Below are positions 1 through 6,750 of a stretch of DNA of 14,089 nucleotides, one piece after another. The number at the start of each line of letters is the position of its first letter. The first letter of the stretch is position 1. A model generated the notes under the pieces. The model ran no database searches. It was not told where the DNA came from and saw nothing but the letters and a program-made list of their open reading frames with translations. Both the position numbers and the translations under genes were made by a program. This stretch comes from CAG-1000 sp964345385. GTDB lineage: Bacteria > Bacillota_I > Bacilli_A > RF39 > UBA660. The stretch is taken from the NCBI GenBank assembly GCA_964345385.1, contig CAYFQM010000017.1, positions 1-14,089 on the forward strand, read 5' to 3'.

Positions 1-1074
1 CAAAGAGGAACAGGAGTAGGTGGAGGCCATGATGAAAGAGAACAAACATTAAACCAGTTACTTACGGAAATGGATGGTTTTGGTGATAATGAAGGTATAA
101 TTATTTTAGCTGCAACAAATAGACCTGATGTTTTAGATCCAGCTTTGTTAAGACCTGGAAGATTTGATAGACAAGTAACTGTGAGTAAACCAGATGTTAA
201 AGAAAGAGAAGCTATTTTAAATGTTCATGCTAAAAACAAGCCTTTAGAAAAAAATGTAAAACTTAAAAATATAGCTGAGCGTACACCAGGTTTTTCAGGA
301 GCAGATTTAGAAAATTTATTAAATGAGGCAGCATTACTTGCTGTAAGAAGAAATAAAAATAAAATAGGTATGTCTGAAATAGATGAAGCAAGCGATAGAG
401 TTTTAATGGGGCCAGCTAAAACCAGTAGAAAAGTAACAGATTATGAAAAAAAGATAGTAGCATATCATGAAGCAGGTCATGCAGTTGCTGGTATTGTTCT
501 TCCGAAAGGTGATCAAGTACATAAAATCACTATTATTCCTAGAGGAATGGCGGGAGGTTATACACAAATGCTACCCAAAGAAGAAAGAACTTTAGTATAT
601 ACAAAAAACGAATTATTAGAAAAAATAATAACATTATTATCAGGAAGAGCGGCTGAAGAAATATATTTAAAAGAAATTTCTACCGGAGCAACTGATGATT
701 TAAAAAGAGCAACAAAAATTGCAAGAAGTATGGTTACAGAATATGGTATGAGTTCTTTAGGCCCTATGCAATATGAGCATAGAAATGAAAGCGTGTTTTT
801 AGGAAGAGACTATAATCAAAGTAAGAACTTTTCAGATCAAGTAGCACTATTAATAGATCAAGAGGTTAAAACGATAATAGAAAATTGTTATGCAAAATCA
901 AAAAAAATCATCTCTGAAAATAAAAAATTAATAGATGTTTTAGCAGAAACATTAATAGAAAAAGAAACTCTTACAAAAGAAGAAATAGAACAAATAGTTT
1001 CTGAAACAAACAAAACTATAGAAAAAGAAAAAAAGACTTCAACTAAAAAAAAGAAAGATAAAGGATTATTATAG
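1..1074 (+). CDS. ftsH: ATP-dependent zinc metalloprotease FtsH, 3' part (5' end outside window)
   Basis: FtsH is a membrane-anchored AAA+ protease that unfolds and degrades membrane and some soluble proteins on the cytoplasmic face. The reading frame is open from base 1, so the gene starts outside the window; 357 codons are visible, against about 610-650 for the family. The visible part opens just after Walker B with GGGHDEREQTLNQLL. It then has the AAA second region of homology (visible residues 33-57, arginine fingers in RPGRFDR), the zinc motif HEAGH (156-160) and the downstream zinc-ligand Asp in STGATDDLKRAT (about 233). The C-terminal tail is lysine-rich. The missing part should hold the two N-terminal membrane segments and Walker A/B. 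The stop codon lies in the loop of a hairpin. The family call is certain; only the 5' end is unknown. Confidence 0.98.
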   Translation, partial: QRGTGVGGGHDEREQTLNQLLTEMDGFGDNEGIIILAATNRPDVLDPALLRPGRFDRQVTVSKPDVKEREAILNVHAKNKPLEKNVKLKNIAERTPGFSGADLENLLNEAALLAVRRNKNKIGMSEIDEASDRVLMGPAKTSRKVTDYEKKIVAYHEAGHAVAGIVLPKGDQVHKITIIPRGMAGGYTQMLPKEERTLVYTKNELLEKIITLLSGRAAEEIYLKEISTGATDDLKRATKIARSMVTEYGMSSLGPMQYEHRNESVFLGRDYNQSKNFSDQVALLIDQEVKTIIENCYAKSKKIISENKKLIDVLAETLIEKETLTKEEIEQIVSETNKTIEKEKKTSTKKKKDKGLL

Positions 1075-1091
1075 TTTATAATCCTTTTTTT
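1060..1091 (+). terminator. Rho-independent terminator of ftsH, overlapping its stop codon
   Basis: AAAGGATTAT (1060-1069) pairs perfectly with ATAATCCTTT (1078-1087) around an 8-base loop that contains the ftsH TAG stop, followed by a T tract. The T tract touches the Shine-Dalgarno sequence of the next gene, leaving no room for a separate promoter. The hairpin may therefore be a partial terminator that tunes read-through into the downstream genes; that last point is inference. Confidence 0.8.
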
Positions 1092-1101
1092 GGAGGAAAG
1101 T

Positions 1102-1995
1102 ATGAAAGAAAAAATATTATTAATATTAGCTGCAGGAATGGGAAGTAGGTTTGGGGGGCTAAAACAAATTGAACCTTTTGGAAAAAATGGCGAATATATT
1201 ATTGATTATTCTATTTATGATGCTATAAGATGTGGTTTCAATAAAGTTGTTTTTGTAATAAAAAAAGAGCATTATAAGATTTTTAAAGACACAGTTGGAA
1301 AAAGGGTGGAAAAACATATACAAGTTGAGTATGTATTTCAAACTGTAGATGAATATATACCAAAATATCCAAAATTAAAAGAAAGAATAAAGCCATTAGG
1401 AACGGCTCATGCTGTATTATCAGCTAAAAACAAATTAAACGGTAATTTTTTAATGATAAATTCAGATGATTTTTATGGTTATGAATCTTATAAAAAAGCT
1501 AGTGAATTTATGGAAAAAGAAAATGAAAATATAGGTATAATAGGTTTTAAAGTAAAAAACACATTATCAGATAAGGGTTCTGTAAAAAGGGGAATAATAG
1601 AAGAAAAAAACAACAAATTAATAAAGTTAGTTGAATCAAGTATAATTAAAAAAGAAGAAGAAATTTTTGCTACTCCAATCTTAGAAGAAAAAACTTCTAA
1701 AATTGATGCAAATACATTGGTATCTATGAATATGATTGTTTTTCCAAAGGGTTTTATAAAATATATAGAAGAACATATACATGATTTTTTAGAAAACCAA
1801 GATATATTAAAAGATGAATTTTTGATTCCAGACATGATTAGTAAGTCAGTAAAAGAAAATAAATATATAGTTGATATTATAGCTACTGATTCTAAATGGG
1901 TAGGAGTAACATATAAAGAAGATAAAGAAATGGTAAAATCTTATATTGATAGTTTAATTGAAGAAAACAAATATAAAGAAAATTTATGGAATTAG
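1102..1995 (+). CDS. Sugar-phosphate nucleotidyltransferase family protein
   Basis: This 297-residue protein belongs to the NTP_transferase (GT-A fold) group, which joins a nucleoside triphosphate to a sugar phosphate to give an NDP-sugar for envelope polymers. The nucleotide-binding signature LAAGMGSRFGGLKQ is at residues 9-22, GTAHAVL at 100-106, and the metal-binding region NSDDFYG at 120-126. The length fits a catalytic domain alone, without the left-handed beta-helix of GlmU. The ATG at 1102 is preferred over the upstream in-frame TTG at 1090 because GGAGG at 1092-1096 lies correctly in front of it and would fall inside the coding region otherwise. The sugar is not readable from sequence; a UTP-glucose-1-phosphate-type reaction is possible but unproven. 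It sits between ftsH and tsaB and is probably transcribed with tsaB-rimI-tsaD. Confidence 0.85.
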   Translation: MKEKILLILAAGMGSRFGGLKQIEPFGKNGEYIIDYSIYDAIRCGFNKVVFVIKKEHYKIFKDTVGKRVEKHIQVEYVFQTVDEYIPKYPKLKERIKPLGTAHAVLSAKNKLNGNFLMINSDDFYGYESYKKASEFMEKENENIGIIGFKVKNTLSDKGSVKRGIIEEKNNKLIKLVESSIIKKEEEIFATPILEEKTSKIDANTLVSMNMIVFPKGFIKYIEEHIHDFLENQDILKDEFLIPDMISKSVKENKYIVDIIATDSKWVGVTYKEDKEMVKSYIDSLIEENKYKENLWN

Positions 1996-2005
1996 GTGAT
2001 ATATA

Positions 2006-2551
2006 ATGAAGTTATTTATTGATACACATTCAGAATTAATTACAATAGGAGTGCAAAATAACAATAAAATATATAAAAAAGAAAAAATAAGTGAATATAA
2101 TCACTCGAGTTTGGTACTTCCTTTAATAAAAGAATTGTTTTATGAAAATAAAATTGATATAAAGGAAATAAAAGAAATTATTGTGGTGAATGGTCCAGGT
2201 AGTTTTACAGGCATTAGAATAGGCCTTGTTATTGCAAAAACAATGGCATATCTTCTTGATATTGATATTAAAACCGTATCAAGTTTAACTGCGTATTTAA
2301 TAAGCAATGTTTCTAATGAAGAAAAATTATGTGTAATTAAAGATAATAAAGGGTATTATCAAGCTGTATTTGATAAAAATAATAAACCAGTTATTGAAGA
2401 ACATTATAGTGAAAATAAAATATCAAATTATAAAGAAGTTGATTTAATATTAGATATTAATAAAATAATTGAATATTCTAAATTAATACCTAAATCTAAT
2501 TATCATGATATTAAAGCTAATTATGTTAAAAAAATAGGTGTAGAGTTATGA
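2006..2551 (+). CDS. tsaB: tRNA t6A37 threonylcarbamoyltransferase complex subunit TsaB
   Basis: TsaB is the non-catalytic ASKHA-fold partner of TsaD in the complex that puts N6-threonylcarbamoyl on A37 of ANN-decoding tRNAs. The N-terminus MKLFIDTHSE matches the family's beta-strand start. The HSSLVLPLI segment and the hallmark NGPGSFTGIRIGL (about residues 64-76) are present. At 181 residues it is shorter than the common 210-240, with a reduced C-terminal half, as is often seen in small AT-rich genomes. The Shine-Dalgarno AGGTGAT precedes the ATG. Its stop overlaps the start of the acetyltransferase gene (ATGA), implying translational coupling. The order tsaB-rimI-tsaD is the classic one, which supports the call. 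Confidence 0.93.
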   Translation: MKLFIDTHSELITIGVQNNNKIYKKEKISEYNHSSLVLPLIKELFYENKIDIKEIKEIIVVNGPGSFTGIRIGLVIAKTMAYLLDIDIKTVSSLTAYLISNVSNEEKLCVIKDNKGYYQAVFDKNNKPVIEEHYSENKISNYKEVDLILDINKIIEYSKLIPKSNYHDIKANYVKKIGVEL

Positions 2552-2883
2552 TACAAAAAGAAGAACTTAATGATATAGATAGGTTATATAGCTATTTTTA
2601 TGAAGAAAAAACAATAGGATATTTAGAAGTGCGTGTAATAGATAGAGTAGTAGATATAATAAATATAAATGTACTTCCAGAATTTAGAAGAAAAGGAATT
2701 GCTACCGCTTTATTAAATTATATGTTTAAAAATGAAGATTATGATAGAATAATGCTTGAAGTTAATGAAAAAAACTCTGCTGCTATAAAGTTATATACTG
2801 AATTAGGGTTTAAAGAAATAAGTATCAGGGATAGATATTATAATAATGATAGTGCAATAATAATGGAGAAGTTAAAAAAATGA
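2548..2883 (+). CDS. rimI: GNAT acetyltransferase, RimI-like (short)
   Basis: This is a GNAT-fold N-acetyltransferase. RimI acetylates the N-terminal alanine of ribosomal protein bS18 in model bacteria, and its gene commonly lies between tsaB and tsaD, as here. The acetyl-CoA pyrophosphate loop is RRKGIA (47-52), following beta-4 VLPEFRR. The C-terminal core LEVNEKNSAAIKLYTELGF (70-88) is typical of RimI-type proteins. At 111 residues it is clearly shorter than the usual 145-160; the N-terminal region before the core is compressed. ATGA overlaps join it to both neighbours (2548-2551 and 2880-2883). Family membership is firm. The RimI name rests mainly on the motif and gene order, and the substrate is not shown. 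Confidence 0.82.
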   Translation: MIQKEELNDIDRLYSYFYEEKTIGYLEVRVIDRVVDIININVLPEFRRKGIATALLNYMFKNEDYDRIMLEVNEKNSAAIKLYTELGFKEISIRDRYYNNDSAIIMEKLKK

Positions 2884-3884
2884 ATAAAGATATATATATA
2901 TTAGCAATAGAAACATCATGTGATGAAACAAGTGTATCAATTGTTAAAAATGGAAATGAAGATGTTGCTACAATAATTAATAGTCAAATAGATGTACACT
3001 CTAAATATGGTGGGGTTGTTCCAGAAGTAGCAAGCAGACTTCACTTAGAAAACATAACAATGTGTATTCAAGAGTGTTTTGAATTAGCTAAAATGAAAAT
3101 AGATAAAATAGATGCAGTTGCATGTACTTATGCTCCTGGTTTACTGGGCAGTTTACTAGTTGGAGTAGAAGCAGCAAAAACTATTAGTTATGTATGTAAT
3201 AAACCATTAATTGCAGTAAATCATATGATGGGGCATATTTATGCTAACAACATAGGAAATAAGTTAGAATACCCTCTTATTTCATTAATAGTAAGTGGAG
3301 GGCATACTGATTTAATAGAAATGAATTCTGAAAATGATTTTAAATATCTAGGTCAAACTTTAGATGATGCAATTGGTGAAGCATATGATAAAGTCGCTCG
3401 TATTTTAGATCTCCCATATCCTGGGGGACCTAATGTAGAAAAATATGCATTAAAAGGAAATAATGTATATAATATGCCAATAATAATGAATGACGATTCA
3501 TATAATTTTAGTTTTAGTGGAATAAAAAGTCATTGTAATAATTTAGTTCATAATTCTAAAGTGAAGGGAGAAGAAATTAATAAATATGATTTAGCTTGTT
3601 CATTTCAAGAAAGCGTTACAGCTCATTTAGTATCAAAAGTTAAAAAAGCTCTAATAGATTATAAACACAAAACTTTTATATTAAGTGGTGGTGTAGCAAG
3701 TAATATGTATATAAGAGAAAGTTTAAGGAAAATGTGTGATTCTATAAATGTTAAAATGTATGTTCCCGAAAAAAAATATTGTACTGATAATGCAACTATG
3801 ATAGGTGCTGCAGCATATATATTATATAAAAACAAAAAGTTTGCTGATATATCTTTAAATGCAAAAAGTAACGTTAAATTATAA
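2880..3884 (+). CDS. tsaD: tRNA N6-adenosine threonylcarbamoyltransferase TsaD
   Basis: TsaD transfers the threonylcarbamoyl group from threonylcarbamoyl-AMP to A37 of tRNAs reading ANN codons and is nearly universally conserved. The 334-residue length is normal. The N-terminal motif is LAIETSCDETSVSIV. The metal ligands are H115 and H119 in NHMMGH, and D303 in CTDNATMIGAAA. The nucleotide-binding loop VSGGHTDLI (138-146), DAIGEAYDKVAR (163-174), PYPGGP (179-184) and FSGIKS (212-217) are all intact, so the enzyme should be active. The ATG overlaps the rimI stop by four bases. TsaE, the ATPase partner often encoded just before tsaB, is not in this cluster. Confidence 0.98.
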   Translation: MNKDIYILAIETSCDETSVSIVKNGNEDVATIINSQIDVHSKYGGVVPEVASRLHLENITMCIQECFELAKMKIDKIDAVACTYAPGLLGSLLVGVEAAKTISYVCNKPLIAVNHMMGHIYANNIGNKLEYPLISLIVSGGHTDLIEMNSENDFKYLGQTLDDAIGEAYDKVARILDLPYPGGPNVEKYALKGNNVYNMPIIMNDDSYNFSFSGIKSHCNNLVHNSKVKGEEINKYDLACSFQESVTAHLVSKVKKALIDYKHKTFILSGGVASNMYIRESLRKMCDSINVKMYVPEKKYCTDNATMIGAAAYILYKNKKFADISLNAKSNVKL

Positions 3885-3918
3885 ATAAAAAGGGGTATAA
3901 ACCTCTTTTTATTTATAA
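3879..3918. terminator. Bidirectional terminator between tsaD and the convergent deaminase gene
   Basis: A 17-bp stem starts inside the tsaD stop codon: TTATAAATAAAAAGGGG (3879-3895) pairs with CCTCTTTTTATTTATAA (3902-3918), with a single G-T wobble and a 6-base loop. A T tract follows the GC-rich core on either strand, so it can end transcription of tsaD (+) and of the deaminase unit (-). Confidence 0.85.
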
Positions 3919-3928
3919 TTATATGTTT

Positions 3929-4417
3929 TTAATAACCTAAAACATCTTCTAAGCTATCATCATTATCAATAAATGATTGCACATCAATGTCTCTATATTT
4001 AGTTTTAGTATCTCTAATAACTATATTTTTAATACCAGCATTTATTATCATTCTTTTACATAGTGCACAAGGCATAGAATTAGCTACATAAGAGTCATCT
4101 ATATAGTTTTTACCAACTAAATATAAAGTACTCCCAATCATTTTATCTCTAGAAGCAGAAATTATTGCGTTTTGTTCTGCGTGGACACTTCTACATAATT
4201 CGTATCTTTCTCCTCTAGGAACATTAAGTTTTTCTCTTTGGCAAACTTTTAAGTCGCAACAATTTTTTCTACCCCTGGGAGCACCTACATATCCAGTAGA
4301 AATTATTTCATCATTTTTAACTATTATTGCACCATAATTTCTTCTTAAACAAGTTCCTCTTTCACTTATTGTTTCTGCTACATTTAAATAATAATTAATT
4401 TTATCGATTCTTTTCAT
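3929..4417 (-). CDS. comEB: Deoxycytidylate (dCMP) deaminase, ComEB type
   Basis: This zinc enzyme converts dCMP to dUMP, feeding thymidylate synthesis. The 162-residue protein carries the deaminase signature HAEQNAI (H79 zinc ligand, E81 proton shuttle) and PCALC (C117, C120 zinc ligands). It also has the additional N-terminal Cys-rich insertion (C53, C54, C59, with C75) that binds a second zinc in ComEB-like dCMP deaminases. A near-perfect Shine-Dalgarno TAAAGGAGGAAA lies directly upstream of its ATG, in the 17-base gap after the RNase-like gene, so the two form one operon. The symbol is the Bacillus homologue name; a role in DNA uptake is not implied. Confidence 0.93.
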   Translation of the reverse strand: MKRIDKINYYLNVAETISERGTCLRRNYGAIIVKNDEIISTGYVGAPRGRKNCCDLKVCQREKLNVPRGERYELCRSVHAEQNAIISASRDKMIGSTLYLVGKNYIDDSYVANSMPCALCKRMIINAGIKNIVIRDTKTKYRDIDVQSFIDNDDSLEDVLGY

Positions 4418-4434
4418 ATTTCCTCCTTTATTAA

Positions 4435-6141
4435 TTATATATTCTTTTTTGTTAAATTTAATGAAGCTTTTTTACTATATTCTTTTTCAAACATTTTTGT
4501 TTGTATTTCTCTAATATTAAAATAATTAATATGATTTTCAATATTTGAATCATCAAAATCTATGTCTTTCAATAAATATTTATGAATAAGTCTTTGGTTA
4601 TACCCATCTGGAAACCGTCTTAAAGGAGCACTACAGCGGGATATAAGGTCGATTTTTTGTCCATAATGCTCCTTAGGATATAATGTATAATATGGTTTTG
4701 TATATATACGTTTTATTATGTTTCTTTCTTGAGGAGTAAGTTTTATTTCTAAATCTTCAAAAGATTTTAATACATCGGAAGGGTCTTGTGCTCTATATAT
4801 AAATGGATAATTATGTTCATTTGCAATTGTTGCAGCTAAAATATTATATAAAGAATTAAAACCACTAATAATAAGATAGCTTTCATAATCATCTAGATTT
4901 GTTTTTTTTCTAAAACTACTAGATAATATTTTATTAAGTGAAATAGAAATTTCTTTTAATAAAATAATTTGATTTGTAATTTGTAAATTATAATTACCTT
5001 GTAAAACATCATCAACATATGAATAACTAAGGTTATCATTAATAAATATATATTCCTTTGATAATGAATAATTTTTTAATTGAAAAGAACTATCAAAAAT
5101 AAAGTTTATAGCAAGAGTATATCTGGCACTATTTTTATTTAAAGATATATTATCGGAGATACTACTAGGATATATATGTATTTTTGAATTTATTAAACTT
5201 GAGTTTCTATATAATTTAAATGCAACAATATCGTTGTCTGAATTAAAACTAATGTATTTAGGTATATCTGCAATATATAATGAAACAATATAATTAGTTC
5301 CATCTTTTCTTATTGATATAGCATCATCTTTTAATATAGTATTATCTTCATCTATAGTAAAAACATAATTACTATTATTAATAACATCTCCAGAAGAAAT
5401 ATTTATGGGTTTTGTGGCATGATGAATGTTTTTATCATATTTTAAAATTATTTCTTCCTCAGTTAAACAGTGTTTGTTGCCAAATAAAATATTGTAAATT
5501 TCTCTATTATATTCATTATTATTACATTTATTAAGCTCATTAATGTATTTTTCTTTATTTATATTAGAATGATATAGTAGTTTTAACAACGCAATATAAT
5601 AAATATTTAAGTAAGAATCAGTATTTATATATTTAAGTTCTTCATAAAAAACATAATCAAATAAATCACAATTTTGTGATAAAATTTGTGATTTGTCAAA
5701 TTCAATTATTTTTTTTATTAAGTATATATCTTCTTTTTTATCAATATATTTTTTTACAATTAACTGTAATAGATTAGTTGTGTTTGTTATATTAATTTCA
5801 TCTAACTTGTCACGTGCAATCATTATGGATTGATCATGTTTTTCATTTAAATATTCAAATAATTTATTACGGAGAATCCTAATATTTTCAGCAATTTTAT
5901 TGTTTTCATCTTGATCAAAATTCATATACGAACATATAAAGCAAATTAAATTAATTGCGTTTATTATATAATCTTTTTCAGATAAGTCTTTTGTAGAAAT
6001 ATGATAAAACAAAGATTTAATAATTTTATAATGAGAAAGTTTAGTTTTACTTATTAGTTTAGCAATCTTTTTTCTTTTAACATTTTCTTTTTCTTCATCG
6101 TTATATTTTTTAATAAAAATATTAATTAAATCTTTTTTCAT
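4435..6141 (-). CDS. Divergent RNB (RNase II/R family) protein lacking one catalytic Asp
   Basis: RNase II/R enzymes are 3'-to-5' exoribonucleases. The C-terminal 310 residues match the RNB fold: TIDEDNTILKDDAISI at 262-277, LYIADIPKYI at 288-297, E420 in DYESYLIISGFN, PFIYRAQDPSD at 446-456, and the RNA-phosphate-binding segment SRCSAPLRRFPD at 501-512. Aligned to the canonical TIDxxxxxDxDDAI, D264, D272 and D273 are kept but the second aspartate (D207 of E. coli RNase II) is L270. There is no recognisable cold-shock domain before RNB and no S1 domain after it. Instead, residues 1-240 are mostly helical, Lys/Asn/Ile-rich and unassignable. The ATG is preceded by GGGAGAG. RNB membership is fairly sure; activity is doubtful. 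It could be a degenerate RNase, a specialised one, or a non-catalytic RNA-binding protein. It is probably cotranscribed with the deaminase gene. Confidence 0.75.
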   Translation of the reverse strand: MKKDLINIFIKKYNDEEKENVKRKKIAKLISKTKLSHYKIIKSLFYHISTKDLSEKDYIINAINLICFICSYMNFDQDENNKIAENIRILRNKLFEYLNEKHDQSIMIARDKLDEINITNTTNLLQLIVKKYIDKKEDIYLIKKIIEFDKSQILSQNCDLFDYVFYEELKYINTDSYLNIYYIALLKLLYHSNINKEKYINELNKCNNNEYNREIYNILFGNKHCLTEEEIILKYDKNIHHATKPINISSGDVINNSNYVFTIDEDNTILKDDAISIRKDGTNYIVSLYIADIPKYISFNSDNDIVAFKLYRNSSLINSKIHIYPSSISDNISLNKNSARYTLAINFIFDSSFQLKNYSLSKEYIFINDNLSYSYVDDVLQGNYNLQITNQIILLKEISISLNKILSSSFRKKTNLDDYESYLIISGFNSLYNILAATIANEHNYPFIYRAQDPSDVLKSFEDLEIKLTPQERNIIKRIYTKPYYTLYPKEHYGQKIDLISRCSAPLRRFPDGYNQRLIHKYLLKDIDFDDSNIENHINYFNIREIQTKMFEKEYSKKASLNLTKKNI

Positions 6142-6159
6142 AACTCTCCCACTAAAAAC

Positions 6160-6168
6160 ATAATAACA
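6160..6168 (-). promoter_or_regulatory. Candidate extended -10 promoter for the RNB-like gene
   Basis: On the minus strand this reads TGTTATTAT, an extended -10 with five of six hexamer matches, ahead of the Shine-Dalgarno and ATG at 6141. No good -35 is visible. A second TATAAT on the same strand lies at 6188-6193. Either would give a short leader. Confidence 0.4.
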
Positions 6169-6195
6169 TAATATCTTTTAAAAAACTATTATAAA

Positions 6196-6204
6196 TGATA
6201 TAAT
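6196..6204 (+). promoter_or_regulatory. Extended -10 promoter for the small membrane protein
   Basis: TGATATAAT is a perfect extended -10 (TGnTATAAT) located 16 bases before the ATG at 6220, with GGTGA between them. No convincing -35 exists, as is common for extended -10 promoters. It is divergent from the RNB-like gene. Confidence 0.5.
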
Positions 6205-6219
6205 TAATTTGGTGAAATT

Positions 6220-6630
6220 ATGTTTAAACATAGAAAAATAATATTATGTGTTTTGTGTACTTTATATATAATATTTACATGCTTAGAATTGGTTAAATAT
6301 ATGAATTTTTATTCTAATGTTTTTGGAATGATATATTTATTAATAAGTGTATTTATTATCTTTTTATTTGTTCCATTAGTAATTAATTATAAAAGGAAAT
6401 ATTCTTTATCAAGAGTAAGTAAACTATTTTTAATAATATCGTTAGGTTTATTTTCTTCTTTTGTGCTTCCTAATATAAAAAACTATATAGATTTAAGCAA
6501 ACAATATATTTTAAATATAAAAATATATATTTATTATTTAAAACCTTGTATATATCTTCTGTTATTAATAATAATATTGCTAGAAATAAAAATAACTAAA
6601 ATAATAAAAAATATTGCTTTTATCAAATAA
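6220..6630 (+). CDS. Small four-helix membrane protein of unknown function
   Basis: I do not recognise this 136-residue protein. It has four hydrophobic segments at roughly residues 7-25, 36-56, 69-85 and 106-125, separated by short, Lys-rich or polar loops such as YKRKYSLSRVSK. The N-terminus MFKHRK is positively charged and therefore probably cytoplasmic. There is no enzymatic motif or conserved polar residue pattern in the helices that would suggest a transporter. Its ATG has a modest GGTGA Shine-Dalgarno and an extended -10 just upstream, so it may be a single-gene unit. No hairpin terminator follows, so transcription may run into the operon starting near 6720. Confidence 0.75.
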   Translation: MFKHRKIILCVLCTLYIIFTCLELVKYMNFYSNVFGMIYLLISVFIIFLFVPLVINYKRKYSLSRVSKLFLIISLGLFSSFVLPNIKNYIDLSKQYILNIKIYIYYLKPCIYLLLLIIILLEIKITKIIKNIAFIK

Positions 6631-6666
6631 ATGTGTTAATATATAGAACTTGTAAAGAGGGATTAT

Positions 6667-6738
6667 ATGTTAGAAACAGTAATTGCTTTTGACAAAATGC
6701 CGGGTTTATGGTATAATCATGGCAATATTTATTTATAG
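6667..6738 (+). CDS. Possible 23-codon leader ORF ahead of the surface-protein operon
   Basis: ATG at 6667 is preceded by AAAGAGGG (6654-6661) and an upstream TGTTAATAT (6634-6642) resembling an extended -10. The frame encodes MLETVIAFDKMPGLWYNHGN and three more residues, then TAG at 6736-6738, immediately before the Shine-Dalgarno of the next gene. The strong promoter of that gene lies entirely within this ORF. It may be a leader peptide from an upstream transcript or a chance frame; there is no independent support. Confidence 0.25.
   Translation: MLETVIAFDKMPGLWYNHGNIYL
6689..6717 (+). promoter_or_regulatory. Consensus sigma-A promoter of the surface-protein operon
   Basis: TTGACA (6689-6694), a 17-base spacer and TATAAT (6712-6717) match the vegetative promoter consensus at all twelve positions. 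It is the strongest promoter in the window and implies high, constitutive expression of the two genes at 6751 and 8452. The leader would be about 25-30 bases. Confidence 0.9.
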
Positions 6739-6750
6739 GGGGTAGAATTT

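Noticed and set aside
1090..1101. TTG start for the nucleotidyltransferase
   Set aside because: The Shine-Dalgarno GGAGG would lie inside the coding region; ATG 1102 is spaced correctly and matches the usual family N-terminus.
1159..1835. Reverse-strand open frames opposite the nucleotidyltransferase gene
   Set aside because: They are antisense shadows of a gene with clear family motifs, have no Shine-Dalgarno sequence, and their composition merely mirrors the AT-rich coding strand.
2549..2883. Mycoplasma-type code with TGA as Trp
   Set aside because: TGA ends tsaB and rimI exactly at ATGA overlaps with the next genes, and tryptophan is encoded by TGG throughout.
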